Assembly (NCBI RefSeq): GCF_033100395.1
Contig: NZ_JAWLVJ010000009.1
Span: 94,421-158,420 of the forward strand
Reading direction: 5' to 3'
DNA: 64,000 nucleotides
Source of the DNA: Terasakiella sp033100395
Lineage (GTDB): Bacteria > Pseudomonadota > Alphaproteobacteria > Rhodospirillales > Terasakiellaceae
Below are positions 50,635 through 60,190 of this stretch, in pieces. Each line of letters opens with the position of its first letter. Position 1 is the first letter of the stretch. Below the pieces are notes generated by a model. It saw only the letters and a list, made by a program, of their open reading frames with translations, made no database searches and was not told the origin of the DNA. A program made the translations under genes and the position numbers.

Positions 50635-51756
50635 ATGAGCCGCCATATGTCTGTGCGTCCTTATCGAGATATTCAACGTCGTCCCTCACGTCAAATTCGG
50701 GTGGGTGATGTTCTGGTGGGTGGTGATGCACCTATCTCTGTTCAATCCATGACCAACACTCTGACCACGGATGTGGATGCGACCGTTAAACAGGTTCTGG
50801 CCCTGGAAGAAGCAGGGGCAGATATCGTGCGCATTTCTGTGCCGGATGAAGAATCATCTGCTGCCTTGAAAGACATCATCAAACAGGTGAATGTCCCCAT
50901 CGTTGCCGACATCCATTTCCATTATAAACGCGGGATCGAAGCGGCCGAAGCGGGCGCGGCCTGTCTGCGCATCAATCCGGGCAATATCGGATCACCCGCG
51001 CGCGTGCGCGAAGTGGTCAAGGCCGCCAAGGATCATGGCTGTTCCATGCGCATTGGGGTAAACGCCGGATCGCTTGAAAAAGAACTGCTGGAAAAATATG
51101 GTGAGCCTTGCCCCGAAGCCATGGTGGAAAGCGCGCTGAACCATGCCAAAATTCTGGAAGATAACGACTTCTATGAATTCAAGATCAGTGTGAAAGCATC
51201 GGACGCTTTTTTGGGTGTCGCGGCTTACCAGGGTCTGGCAGATGCCTGTGATTACCCACTGCATCTCGGCATCACCGAAGCAGGTGGTTTACAGGCAGGT
51301 ACTGTTTTGTCGTCCATCGGGATCGGTAACCTTCTATGGGCCGGAATTGGCGATACCTTGCGGGTATCTTTATCAGCCGATCCGGTTGAAGAAGTCAAAG
51401 TCGGTTTCCATATCCTGAAATCACTGGGGCTTCGTACCCGTGGGGTTCGCGTCATTTCCTGTCCATCCTGCGCCCGCCAAGGCTTTAACGTAGTGGAAAC
51501 CGTGGCGGCTGTGGAAGAACGTCTGCAACATATCCGCACGCCCATGACGCTGTCCATCATCGGCTGTGTGGTAAATGGTCCGGGTGAGGCCCGCGAAACA
51601 GACCTGGGTCTGACAGGCGGCGGCGGGGACAGCCATAAAGTCTATGTGGCTGGGGTTCCCGACCACAACACATCAACCGAAGAAATGATCGACCATCTTG
51701 TGAAGCTTGTTGAAGACAAGGCCGAACAAATCGAAAAAGAGAAAGAGAATTCGTAA
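50635..51756 (+). CDS. ispG: (E)-4-hydroxy-3-methylbut-2-enyl-diphosphate synthase
   Basis: This 373-residue 4Fe-4S enzyme catalyses the penultimate step of the MEP isoprenoid pathway. VGDAPISVQSMTNTLTTDV-like start (GGDAPISVQSMTN), VPIVADIHFHY, CLRINPGN and the cluster cysteines in RVISCPSCARQG and GCVVNGPGE are diagnostic. The length is the short bacterial form without the insert seen in plants. Its stop is one base before the hisS start, so the two genes are coupled. Confidence 0.97.
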   Translation: MSRHMSVRPYRDIQRRPSRQIRVGDVLVGGDAPISVQSMTNTLTTDVDATVKQVLALEEAGADIVRISVPDEESSAALKDIIKQVNVPIVADIHFHYKRGIEAAEAGAACLRINPGNIGSPARVREVVKAAKDHGCSMRIGVNAGSLEKELLEKYGEPCPEAMVESALNHAKILEDNDFYEFKISVKASDAFLGVAAYQGLADACDYPLHLGITEAGGLQAGTVLSSIGIGNLLWAGIGDTLRVSLSADPVEEVKVGFHILKSLGLRTRGVRVISCPSCARQGFNVVETVAAVEERLQHIRTPMTLSIIGCVVNGPGEARETDLGLTGGGGDSHKVYVAGVPDHNTSTEEMIDHLVKLVEDKAEQIEKEKENS

Positions 51757-51757
51757 A

Positions 51758-53005
51758 ATGAGCGCGTTAAAATCAGTCAAAGGCACCTATGATCTGCTTC
51801 CAAAAGACAAGGCCGTGCATCGCCATGTCTCTGAAACCGCGCGCCTTGTGGCAGAACGGTTCGGTTTTAACGAAGCGGTGACACCGATCTTTGAACTCTC
51901 CGAAGTTTTCTCGCGAACACTGGGGGAAACATCGGATGTTGTCACCAAAGAAATGTATTCCTTTGAGACCAAGGGCGGGGATAAAATTACCCTGCGTCCG
52001 GAAGGCACAGCAGGGATTTGTCGTTCTTTCATTTCTAACGGGTTACACCATCAAACTCCTGTAAAGCAGTTCTATTACGGCCCGATGTTCCGCTATGAGA
52101 ACCCTCAAAAAGGGCGTCAGCGTCAATTCCATCAGGTTGGGATGGAATTGATCGGTGTGGAAACACCCCAAGCCGATGTGGAAGTCATCGCAGCAGGCTA
52201 TCAGTTCCTGAAAGAGCTGGGCTTTGCAGATGACATCACGCTGGAACTGAACAGTCTGGGTGATAAGGAAAGCCGCAGCAATTATCGTGAAAAGCTGGTG
52301 GCCTATTTCAGCCAGTTTGAAGATCAATTGTCTGAAGACAGCAAGAACCGTCTGAAAACCAACCCGTTGCGTATCCTGGATTCCAAGGATAAAGGCGATA
52401 AGGAATTGGTGAAAGACGCGCCGATCCTGAGCGAATGCCTGAACGAGAAATCACTAGAATTCTATACTGCGGTGAAACATGGGCTTGACCTTCTGGGTGT
52501 GCCCTATGTGGAAAATTCCCGTCTGGTGCGTGGCCTTGATTATTACTGCCACACGGCTTTTGAATTTACCACCACGACGCTGGGTGCACAGGGCACCGTT
52601 TTGGCAGGTGGGCGCTATGACGATCTGATCAAAATGATGGGTGGCCCGCAGGTTCCAGGTGTGGGCTGGGCATCAGGTGTGGAACGTCTGGCGCTGATGA
52701 TGGGCGAAGACAGTGTGGAATTGCCGCGCCCAATCGTGATGATCCCGGTCTCTGCGGCGCAACAGGATGAAGCGTTGAAACTGTCACACACCTTGCGCAC
52801 AGAAGGCTTCATCATTGATCAGGGCTACAGCGGGAATATGAAAAAACGTCTGAACCGCGCCAATAAAGCCAACGCACGTGCGGCCATTTTGATGGGTGAA
52901 GACGAATTGGCGCGGGGCTGTGTAACGGTGCGTGATCTGGAAAGCGGCGAACAAAGTGAAGTATCGCTGGACGATCTGGTCTCAAATCTGGCACAGTTCA
53001 AATAA
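51758..53005 (+). CDS. hisS: Histidyl-tRNA synthetase
   Basis: About 415 residues from ATG 51758; an ATG 51 bases upstream lies in the ispG coding region. The class II catalytic core shows VKGTYDLLPKDK, LRPEGTAGICRSF (motif 2) and YGPMFRYENPQKGRQRQFHQ (motif 2 loop). Motif 3 and the histidine-specific signature read TVLAGGRYDDLI and GVGWASGVERLALM. The anticodon-binding domain occupies the last 90 residues. It charges tRNA-His. Confidence 0.97.
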   Translation: MSALKSVKGTYDLLPKDKAVHRHVSETARLVAERFGFNEAVTPIFELSEVFSRTLGETSDVVTKEMYSFETKGGDKITLRPEGTAGICRSFISNGLHHQTPVKQFYYGPMFRYENPQKGRQRQFHQVGMELIGVETPQADVEVIAAGYQFLKELGFADDITLELNSLGDKESRSNYREKLVAYFSQFEDQLSEDSKNRLKTNPLRILDSKDKGDKELVKDAPILSECLNEKSLEFYTAVKHGLDLLGVPYVENSRLVRGLDYYCHTAFEFTTTTLGAQGTVLAGGRYDDLIKMMGGPQVPGVGWASGVERLALMMGEDSVELPRPIVMIPVSAAQQDEALKLSHTLRTEGFIIDQGYSGNMKKRLNRANKANARAAILMGEDELARGCVTVRDLESGEQSEVSLDDLVSNLAQFK

Positions 53006-53030
53006 GAATAAGTAAGAATTCAGGGACAGT

Positions 53031-54293
53031 ATGAGCGGTCTATTTTCAAGTGATGCAAAAGTGTTGGTGATTGGGGCAAACCATCGTTCCAGCTCCCTTG
53101 CCTTGCGTGACCGCCTGTTTCTGGACGAGGCGGAAGTCATCCCGTTTCTGGATCGCCTGAAAGCGGCCGGGGTGGAACAGTCGCTTGTGGTGTCCACCTG
53201 TGATCGGGTCGAAGTCCATGCGGTGGATCACAATCCAGACAAAGCCATAGGGCTGATTATCGATATTCTGGCCGAACGGGCGGAACTGGATGTGGAAACC
53301 ATCCGCAGCCAGCTTTACATCTATCAGGATCAGGAAGCCGTGCGTCACATTTTCCGCGTGACGGCTTCGCTCGATAGCTTGATGGTGGGTGAACCGCAGG
53401 TCGTGGGGCAAGTAAAAGATGCGCACCGATGGGCGGTGGAAGCTGGCACGGTAGGGACTGAGCTGGAACGGATTTTTCAGGCAGCTTACGGCACAGCCAA
53501 GCGGGTACGTTCTGAAACGGCTGTGGGCGAACGTCCGGTTTCGATAGCTTCTGTTGCTGTTCAAATCGCAAAAGAACTGCATGGGGACCTGGATCGATGC
53601 CGGGGTCTGTTGATCGGCGCAGGTGACATGGGTGAATTGACGGCCCAGAACCTGATCGAAGCGGGCCTGAAGGATTTTACCTGTATCCATTCTTTCGATG
53701 GGCGGGCAAAGATGATTGCGCGGAACCTTTCGTGTCATGCTGAAAGTTTTGACGCGCGCGACCGACTGGCCGCAGAAGCCGATATCATTCTGACCTCCAT
53801 GAACAAACGTTCACGCGTGGTCACGAAGGACATGGTGGCCTATGCGTTGAAAGTGCGTAAAAACAAACCGATTTTCCTGATCGATACAGGCATTCCCGGG
53901 GATATCGATCCGGGTGTAAATGATGTGGATGGTGCATTCCTTTATGATCTGCATGATCTGGAACAAGTTGCCATGGAAGGCCGCGCATCGCGTGAAGCCG
54001 AAGCCCGTGCAGCTGCCACCATTTTGGAAAAAGATTTGAACGAGTTCTTTAAAGGGAAAGAAGAACGCGTTGCCGTCCCGCTGGTGACATCGCTGCGTGA
54101 TCGGTTTGAACAGGAACGCCAGTCCGTTCTGGCTTCCTGCGGTGATGATGCAGATAAAGCAACGCGCCTTTTGATCAATCGTTTGCTGCACACCCCCAGC
54201 GAAGAATTACGCAGTTTGGCTGCGCTCAATAAAAAGAAAGAATGGGAAAAGGCTTCGGATTTAATCTCCAAGCTGTTCCTTAAGGAGAAATAG
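53031..54293 (+). CDS. hemA: Glutamyl-tRNA reductase
   Basis: This 420-residue NADPH-dependent enzyme makes glutamate-1-semialdehyde, the start of the C5 haem and cobalamin pathway. VIGANHRSSSLALRDRL, the catalytic STCDRVEVHAV cysteine near 50, FRVTASLDSLMVGEPQVVGQVK and the NADPH loop GAGDMGELTAQNL near 195 are typical. Presence of the C5 route rather than ALA synthase is less usual for alphaproteobacteria, although both occur. It is two bases before prfA. Confidence 0.95.
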   Translation: MSGLFSSDAKVLVIGANHRSSSLALRDRLFLDEAEVIPFLDRLKAAGVEQSLVVSTCDRVEVHAVDHNPDKAIGLIIDILAERAELDVETIRSQLYIYQDQEAVRHIFRVTASLDSLMVGEPQVVGQVKDAHRWAVEAGTVGTELERIFQAAYGTAKRVRSETAVGERPVSIASVAVQIAKELHGDLDRCRGLLIGAGDMGELTAQNLIEAGLKDFTCIHSFDGRAKMIARNLSCHAESFDARDRLAAEADIILTSMNKRSRVVTKDMVAYALKVRKNKPIFLIDTGIPGDIDPGVNDVDGAFLYDLHDLEQVAMEGRASREAEARAAATILEKDLNEFFKGKEERVAVPLVTSLRDRFEQERQSVLASCGDDADKATRLLINRLLHTPSEELRSLAALNKKKEWEKASDLISKLFLKEK

Positions 54294-54295
54294 AC

Positions 54296-55369
54296 GTGAG
54301 TTTTCAGGAAACCTTAAGCCAAGTGGTGAACCGCCATGAGGAGCTGGAGGCATTGATGGCGGACGCATCAAGCATGGATGCGGCTGATTTTACAAAAATG
54401 TCCAAGGAGTATGCCGACCTGACCCCGGTTGTGGAAGCGGTAAAAACTCTGCGTTCCGCACAGGATGAGATCGAAGAATGCTCTCAGCTGATCGCCGACC
54501 CCGACTGTGATGCAGAGATGAAAGAACTGGCGGAAGCCGAATTTCATGAACTGAAAAAGACCATCCCTGAACTGGAACGCGGTGTGCAACTGATGCTGCT
54601 GCCCAAGGATGAAGCGGATGAGAAAAACGCCATCCTTGAAATCCGTGCAGGTACAGGCGGGGATGAGGCTGCGCTGTTTGCAGCGGACCTTTATCGCATG
54701 TATCAGCGTTATGCTGAACGTCTGGGCTGGAAGTTTGAACTGCTGGACGTCAATGAAATCGGCATTGGTGGCTTCAAGGAAGTTTCCGTCGCTATTACCG
54801 GGAAAAATGTGTTTGCCCGTTTCAAATATGAATCCGGTGTGCACCGTGTGCAACGTGTGCCAGCCACCGAAAGCGGGGGGCGTATTCACACCTCGGCAGC
54901 AACTGTGGCCGTTCTGCCCGAAGCGGAAGATGTGGACATCAAGATTGAAACCAAAGATTTGCGCATCGATACGTACCGTTCCCAGGGCGCGGGTGGTCAG
55001 CACGTAAACACTACCGATTCTGCGGTTCGGATTACGCACATCCCAACAGGTCTGGTTACCCAATGTCAGGACAACAAGTCTCAGCATAAAAACAAAGACC
55101 AGGCCATGAAGATGATGCGTGCGAAACTTTATGATCATGAACGCCAGCAACTGGATGACGAACGAGCTGCAGACCGGAAAAGTCAGGTGGGGTCGGGTGA
55201 CCGCTCTGAACGTATCCGCACCTATAATTTCCCGCAAGGCCGGATCTCGGATCACCGCATCAACCTGACCCTTTATCGTCTGGAAGAAATTCTGCAAGGT
55301 GATATGGATGAGGTGATTGACGCTTTGATCGCAGAAGATCAGGCACAGAAACTGGCGGAATTGTCATAA
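54296..55369 (+). CDS. prfA: Peptide chain release factor 1
   Basis: 357 residues from a GTG with an AAGGAG site just upstream. RF1 recognises UAA and UAG. The catalytic loop RSQGAGGQHVNTTDSAVRI carries the GGQ motif that is methylated by PrmC, encoded downstream. GTGGDEAALFAADLYRMYQRYA and the anticodon-like PxT region of RF1 (RVPATESGGRIHTS) are present. It is followed by a REP doublet, then prmC. Confidence 0.98.
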   Translation: MSFQETLSQVVNRHEELEALMADASSMDAADFTKMSKEYADLTPVVEAVKTLRSAQDEIEECSQLIADPDCDAEMKELAEAEFHELKKTIPELERGVQLMLLPKDEADEKNAILEIRAGTGGDEAALFAADLYRMYQRYAERLGWKFELLDVNEIGIGGFKEVSVAITGKNVFARFKYESGVHRVQRVPATESGGRIHTSAATVAVLPEAEDVDIKIETKDLRIDTYRSQGAGGQHVNTTDSAVRITHIPTGLVTQCQDNKSQHKNKDQAMKMMRAKLYDHERQQLDDERAADRKSQVGSGDRSERIRTYNFPQGRISDHRINLTLYRLEEILQGDMDEVIDALIAEDQAQKLAELS

Positions 55370-55383
55370 GTTTTAAGGAAAAA

Positions 55384-55468
55384 CGTCATTGCGCGCTTGT
55401 TGCGCGATAATGGGAAAATTCAGGTTTCCTGCCTCAACCCATAACCCCGCAACATGTGCGGGGTGACG
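55384..55468. repeat. REP-type inverted doublet between prfA and prmC
   Basis: Two arms of the same 31-base element in opposite orientation (55384-55414 and 55438-55468) each fold into a short GC-rich hairpin and end in TGACG. The consensus is CCCATWAYCSCGCAACA plus a GYGCG core. The second arm contains an in-frame ATG of the prmC frame at 55454. Confidence 0.75.
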
Positions 55469-55483
55469 ATGATTGGTAATGTG

Positions 55484-56335
55484 ATGACCACTATCGGCAA
55501 TGAACTCCAACATTTAGCAAAGCAACTTGAAAGCGCTGGCATCGACAATGCCCGTTTCGAAGCGCGCTTGTTGCTGGAACATGTGCTGAATGTGGAAACC
55601 CAAATCCTGATCGCCTATCCAGAACGCGATATTGCAGATGAACATGCGCAGGAACTGGAAAGGCTGCTTGCGCGTCGTATTTCACGTGAACCGATGTCGC
55701 ATATTCTGGGGTATCGTGAATTCTGGTCGCTGAAGTTTAAAGTCACCAAAGACACCCTGACCCCCAGACCGGACAGTGAAACCCTAATTGATGCGGTGCT
55801 CAGCCATCTTCCAGATTCGAATAAAGCGTTAGACGTTCTTGATCTGGGTGTGGGTACAGGCTGTTTGTTGCTGTCTGTTTTGTCGGAATATAAAAATGCA
55901 CGTGGTCTTGGCATTGATATCAGCGAAGGGGCTTTATCTGTTGCGAAAGAGAATGCGAAAAACCTGAACCTTGGAGATCGCACAGATTTTCGCCTTGGCA
56001 ACTGGGGTGAAAATATTGATCAGACGTTTGATCTGATCCTGTCCAATCCACCTTATATTCCGCTGACGGATAAACCGGCGTTAGAGCCGGAAGTGATTGA
56101 TCATGAACCTGCTTCTGCGCTTTTTGCAGGTGAGGATGGTCTGGATGATTATCGCCTGTTGGCAGAACAGTTTCCCACACTCTTAAAAGATGATGGACTT
56201 GCAGTGATTGAGCTTGGGATCGGGCAGTCAGATGAGGTGGCGGAGCTGTGGATGTGTGCCGGATTAGAGGTCATTGGGCGACCAAAAGACCTTGGCGGGA
56301 TTGTGCGCTGCCATATTATTCGCAAAAAATCGTAA
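55484..56335 (+). CDS. prmC: Release factor glutamine methyltransferase
   Basis: About 283 residues. PrmC methylates the GGQ glutamine of RF1 and RF2. LDLGVGTGCLLLSVL (SAM binding) and LILSNPPYIPL (NPPY catalytic motif) near 183 are diagnostic, as is FWSLKFKVTKDTLTPRPDSETLI. I prefer ATG 55484 (MTTIGNEL), which matches the usual N terminus of the family. ATG 55454 lies within a REP arm and ATG 55469 directly borders it. The gene follows prfA, its substrate gene, by about 115 bp. Confidence 0.95.
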   Translation: MTTIGNELQHLAKQLESAGIDNARFEARLLLEHVLNVETQILIAYPERDIADEHAQELERLLARRISREPMSHILGYREFWSLKFKVTKDTLTPRPDSETLIDAVLSHLPDSNKALDVLDLGVGTGCLLLSVLSEYKNARGLGIDISEGALSVAKENAKNLNLGDRTDFRLGNWGENIDQTFDLILSNPPYIPLTDKPALEPEVIDHEPASALFAGEDGLDDYRLLAEQFPTLLKDDGLAVIELGIGQSDEVAELWMCAGLEVIGRPKDLGGIVRCHIIRKKS

Positions 56336-56570
56336 AAAAGGCTTGGAAACTGGCCCAAACCCCTTTAGGTTGGAGGGGTAACGGACACAGATTTAAGCCG
56401 CTTGAGACAAAAATATCGCTCAAGGCATTTTGAAGACGATGGCGGCTGGTGATTTTTCCGTAAATTAGCAAAATTTCCAAAATATAACAGACGCCATAAG
56501 GGCTGACGTGTTCTGTATTTAGACAAATATTTTGGGAAACGGGTTTACCTCTTTTTTAAAATCAGGATCC

Positions 56571-57308
56571 ATGAGACAAGGTTCCAATAATCAAAGAAAT
56601 TCGCGTGGACGTGGCCGGGGTCACAACCACAATCATAACCGTCGTCATAACCACGGCGGTAACCGTAATCAGAATTTTGACAGCAACGGACCATCCGGGC
56701 GTATTCGCGGTAATGCCAAGCAGATTTATGAAAAATATCTGCAACAGGCGAAAGACGCGATCTCTGCTGGTGACCGTGTGCTTGCGGAAAGCCTGTATCA
56801 GCATGCCGACCACTATGGCCGGATCGCTGCACAATTTGCACCAAAGCCAAAACCGGAAGAACAGCCTGCCCCTGCGGAAGTAGCTGATGAAGCTGCGACA
56901 GAAGAATCTGCAGAAGCTGAAGCGCCCGCTGCAGAAGCGGTGGCTGTTGAAATTCAGGATGGCGATGCTGCCCCTGCAGAAGAAGCAGAAGCGGCAGAGG
57001 TTAAAGAAGAAGCTGTGGAAGAAAAGCCAAAGCGCCGCACAACACGTCGCGCGCCACGCAAAAAAGCAGCTGAAGAAGATAAGCCAAAGCTTGGCGGTGG
57101 CTCCAACGCTGTGCCTGACTTCCTTGCCCGTCCGGTAGATGTGGATGGCGAAGACGCTGCCCCTGCTGCTGAAAAGGCAGAGGAAGAAGAAAAGCCCAAA
57201 CGTCGCACACGCAAGACCACAACCACGCGTAAGACGACAACGACCCGCACGCGTCGCAAAAAAGCTGATGCTGCGGCGGAAGAAGGGACAGATAAAGAAG
57301 CTGTATAA
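56571..57308 (+). CDS. DUF4167 low-complexity basic protein
   Basis: About 245 residues from ATG 56571 (AGGA four bases upstream). It begins MRQGSNNQRNSRGRGRGHN and a His/Asn/Arg-rich tract, then the conserved DUF4167 core GNAKQIYEKYLQQAKDAISAGDRVLAESLYQHADHYGRI. The long Glu/Ala-rich acidic spacer ends with Lys/Arg/Thr tracts (KRRTRKTTTT-like repeats). It is common in alphaproteobacteria, often just before clpB, and probably binds RNA or ribosomes. Function is not established. A terminator follows. Confidence 0.9.
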   Translation: MRQGSNNQRNSRGRGRGHNHNHNRRHNHGGNRNQNFDSNGPSGRIRGNAKQIYEKYLQQAKDAISAGDRVLAESLYQHADHYGRIAAQFAPKPKPEEQPAPAEVADEAATEESAEAEAPAAEAVAVEIQDGDAAPAEEAEAAEVKEEAVEEKPKRRTTRRAPRKKAAEEDKPKLGGGSNAVPDFLARPVDVDGEDAAPAAEKAEEEEKPKRRTRKTTTTRKTTTTRTRRKKADAAAEEGTDKEAV

Positions 57309-57336
57309 TCAGTTATTCTTTGTTGAACTGTTTGAG

Positions 57337-57367
57337 AAAAGGTCTGCCTTCGGGCGGACCTTTTTTT
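57337..57367 (+). terminator. Terminator after the DUF4167 gene
   Basis: GGTCTGCC-TTCG-GGCGGACC (one wobble pair, UUCG tetraloop) is followed by seven T. Confidence 0.92.
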
Positions 57368-57368
57368 G

Positions 57369-57443
57369 TTCCCCGGCGAAGGCCGGGGTCTCTGAAATGG
57401 TAGTTACGCGCATTCAGGAGGCCCCGGCTTTTGCCGGGACACG
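57369..57443. repeat. REP-type inverted doublet
   Basis: Arms CCCCGGCGAAGGCCGGGG (57371-57388) followed by TCTC, and a diverged inverted copy at 57418-57443, both hairpin-forming. It lies between the DUF4167 terminator and the AEC-transporter stop codon and may also terminate the latter. Confidence 0.75.
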
Positions 57444-57445
57444 TG

Positions 57446-58381
57446 TTACTGCAACGGAATAAACTGCCCCAAAACCCAGATGGTCACAGGGATGGAGAGA
57501 AAGGCAAACAAGGTCTGTTGCGTGATTAAAGACGCCATCATCTCATGATCGCCACCCAATTGGCGCGCGAGGATATAAGACGAGGGTGCTGTTGGGGTGG
57601 ATAGAAACAGAATGAGGGTTGCAGCCGTAATCCCGTTCAGCCCAAAGAGATAACAACAGACCGCTGCAATCACAGGCTTGAAGGCAAATTGCACGAAGCC
57701 TGCAAAAATTGAAAGTCCGCGATCTTTAAACAGATTGGAAAACTGCAGGGCAGCGCCAACCGTGATGAGGGCAATTGGCAGGCTGGCGCGCCCCAGAACT
57801 TCCATGGAAGCAAAAATGGCTGCGGGCAGGCTGAGGCCGGAGACATTGATGGACCAGCCGAGGACACAGCCCATGATCAGCGGATTTTTGATGATTTGCA
57901 GGAATACGGTTTTCAGAATATTGCCCTGTGCCTTGATGGTTAGTGAAAAGGTGGTGACGCAGAGCAGGTTGATTAGGACAATCATGAAGCCGGAACATAA
58001 AGCACCAATGACAACCCCTTCCGCGCCAAACAATCCTTGGGCGACCGATAGACCGACAAAGGTGTTAAACCTCACCCCTCCCTGAAAGATAGAGGTGAAG
58101 CTTTGGGCGCTCAGGTTCTTGAAGAAATTTTTGCTCAGCCAGAAAAAGACAGCCGCCAGCAGGATGGGGATATCGACGGCTAAAGCAATTTCCTGCCAGG
58201 GCATATGGTCGATGCTTTTGCTGGCAAGCACATAAACCAACAGGATCGGCGTCAGCACATAATAGCTGAGTTTTTCAAGCGCAGGCCAGATGGCGGGGTC
58301 AAAGAAATTAATGCGTTTCAAAAGGGTGCCGACAAAGATCAGACAGATAATCGGGATCAAAGCATTAACAGCGACAGACAT
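57446..58381 (-). CDS. AEC-family transporter
   Basis: This 311-residue membrane protein has about ten helices in two halves. VNALIPIICLIFVGTLLKRINFF at the N terminus and LSKNFFKNLSAQSFTSIFQGGVRFNTFVGLSVAQGLFG in the middle are typical of auxin-efflux-carrier (AEC) proteins, which export organic acids. The substrate is unknown. It is the last of three minus-strand genes (85 bp beyond the LysR stop), and the LysR protein may regulate it. Confidence 0.9.
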   Translation of the reverse strand: MSVAVNALIPIICLIFVGTLLKRINFFDPAIWPALEKLSYYVLTPILLVYVLASKSIDHMPWQEIALAVDIPILLAAVFFWLSKNFFKNLSAQSFTSIFQGGVRFNTFVGLSVAQGLFGAEGVVIGALCSGFMIVLINLLCVTTFSLTIKAQGNILKTVFLQIIKNPLIMGCVLGWSINVSGLSLPAAIFASMEVLGRASLPIALITVGAALQFSNLFKDRGLSIFAGFVQFAFKPVIAAVCCYLFGLNGITAATLILFLSTPTAPSSYILARQLGGDHEMMASLITQQTLFAFLSIPVTIWVLGQFIPLQ

Positions 58382-58466
58382 GACAACCTCAAAACATCAA
58401 AGGGGGGATGTCATAGTCTTACGCTTAAAAAATAATAAATAAAAGTTTATAAAATTTACGATTAAC

Positions 58467-59348
58467 TTAAGTTTTATTTATGGAAAGGGCTTGCAATCGC
58501 TCAAGGAAAGTTTCAATGACGCTTTGCCAACGGCTGTCGGTTTTTGAAATGATGCCGATGGTACGATAAAAAGTCGGGTTAAACGGCACCAGTTTCATCG
58601 TCTTGGCAACCTCAATCTGGCGACTTTTCGGCAGGGAAACAATTGCGACTCCGAGGGAGGCCTCGGCCATACGCAAGGTGGCTTCCAGCGAGTCAAGCTC
58701 CATGGTTTCGCGGGTGGCAATGCCGTCTTGTCTTAAGCGACGTGCCACCATGCGCCCGGCCCAGGCCTGGCGATCAAAACACACATAGGGATGATTGCTG
58801 AGCAGGTCTTTGGGCGTATTTTCGGCAGAATCTTTGGGTGCGGCGACAAAAAATTCTTCTTCAATATAAGGCTGCCAGGAAAGGGTGCTGGGAAGGATTG
58901 ATTGCGGGGCAGTGGTGATGGCAAAATCCAGTTGGCCCAGATCAACAGCTGTCGCCAGTTCTGCTGATAGGCCGCTTTTGATGCTGATCTGCAGGAAGGG
59001 GTGATCATCCTGAATTTCACGGATGACGCTGGGCAGCGGATTGACCTGCACCGTGTTGATGGAACCGATGACCAAAGGCCCGCTGAAGGTCTCATCCTGA
59101 TGGATAATGCCTTTGAGCTGATCATAATGCTGCACGATCTTTTCCGCTTCTGCCAAAAGTGCATGTCCCCGGGTGTTCAATTGCGGCTTATGGGCGGATC
59201 GATCAAACAGTGCGGTTTCCATTTCTTCTTCCAGCTTTTTGATCTGCAGGCTGATGGCGGCCTGGGTCAGGCCCAGTTTGTTGGAAGCCGCAGCAAAACT
59301 GCCTTCCTTGGCAATGGTGATCAGTGTGCGCAGTGCCCGGATTGACAT
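58467..59348 (-). CDS. LysR-family transcriptional regulator
   Basis: This 293-residue protein has the N-terminal HTH in LRTLITIAKEGSFAAASNKLGLTQAAISLQIKKLEEEM. The effector domain runs from about residue 90 (GPLVIGSINTVQVNPLPSVI) to the end, with a hinge helix between. It lies 3 bp after the diheme cytochrome gene, so it is possibly co-transcribed, and just upstream of the AEC transporter, a likely target. The inducer is not known. Confidence 0.93.
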   Translation of the reverse strand: MSIRALRTLITIAKEGSFAAASNKLGLTQAAISLQIKKLEEEMETALFDRSAHKPQLNTRGHALLAEAEKIVQHYDQLKGIIHQDETFSGPLVIGSINTVQVNPLPSVIREIQDDHPFLQISIKSGLSAELATAVDLGQLDFAITTAPQSILPSTLSWQPYIEEEFFVAAPKDSAENTPKDLLSNHPYVCFDRQAWAGRMVARRLRQDGIATRETMELDSLEATLRMAEASLGVAIVSLPKSRQIEVAKTMKLVPFNPTFYRTIGIISKTDSRWQSVIETFLERLQALSINKT

Positions 59349-59351
59349 GGC

Positions 59352-60173
59352 TTATTCATACTCGCTCAGATAAATGGCGATGGCTTTCAGGTCATCCTTG
59401 GTCAGTTTGGATGTTGTCTTACCTATTACATGTCCCATGGATCCGCCTAAGAAATCCCCGTCCGGCTTCATCCCCATGCGCAAGGCCATAAAGAATTCCT
59501 GCATCTTCCATTTTGGGATCATGTGGGGGACTTTCTCTTTATCTGGTCCCTTCGGATTCCCTGTGAATTTCTGATCCATATCCAGCCCGCCAAACCTGTT
59601 GCGTGGCGTATGACATTCCCCGCAGTGGGCCGGGCCATTGACGATATAGGCTCCCCGGTTCCATTCATCAGATTTTTCAGGATTGGCAGTGAAGGTTTCA
59701 TCATCAAAGAACATCATTTTCCAGCCGAACATCAAAAAACGCAGGTTGAACGGAAAATCCAGATCATGATCCGGCACCACATTTTTGATGGGTTCAACTG
59801 TATCCAGATAAGCTTTCAGATCGATGAGGTCCTGGCTGTTCATTTTGGCGTAGGATGTATAGGGAAAGGATGGGAAATAGTGCGACCCCTCTGGCGAAAT
59901 CCCTTCGGTCATCGCAGTGATAAAATCATCATCCGACCAGCCGCCGATCCCGGTATCCGGGTCTGGCGTGATGTTGGGGACATAGAAGGTTCCAAACGGT
60001 GTTTTTAACGCATGGCCGCCAGCGAGATCCGCATTTTTTGTCTTGGGCGTTTTATGGCAAGACACACAGCCGCCCATATGCATCACATATTTTCCCTTTT
60101 TCACATCACCCGCCGCAGAGGCCGGAAGGGAAAAGCTTGTGAGTATGAAAAGACTGAGAAGAAGGCGGATCAT
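59352..60173 (-). CDS. Periplasmic diheme cytochrome c
   Basis: 273 residues with a signal peptide (ending SLPASAAG). Two haem-binding motifs, CVSCH near residue 36 and CGECH near 185, mark two class I cytochrome c domains. The GGHALKTPFGTFYVPNITPD and FTGNPKG patterns and the PxHMIPKW segment resemble cytochrome subunits of membrane-bound dehydrogenase complexes (alcohol, gluconate or similar). The expected flavin or quinoprotein subunits are not next to it. It is the first of a block with the LysR and AEC genes. Confidence 0.92.
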   Translation of the reverse strand: MIRLLLSLFILTSFSLPASAAGDVKKGKYVMHMGGCVSCHKTPKTKNADLAGGHALKTPFGTFYVPNITPDPDTGIGGWSDDDFITAMTEGISPEGSHYFPSFPYTSYAKMNSQDLIDLKAYLDTVEPIKNVVPDHDLDFPFNLRFLMFGWKMMFFDDETFTANPEKSDEWNRGAYIVNGPAHCGECHTPRNRFGGLDMDQKFTGNPKGPDKEKVPHMIPKWKMQEFFMALRMGMKPDGDFLGGSMGHVIGKTTSKLTKDDLKAIAIYLSEYE

Positions 60174-60190
60174 GTTCGAGGCTCCAAACC

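Noticed and set aside
54368..55297. Long minus-strand open frame (309 codons) opposite prfA
   Set aside because: It is fully antisense to prfA, lacks a ribosome site and encodes His/Phe-rich nonsense; it reflects codon bias.
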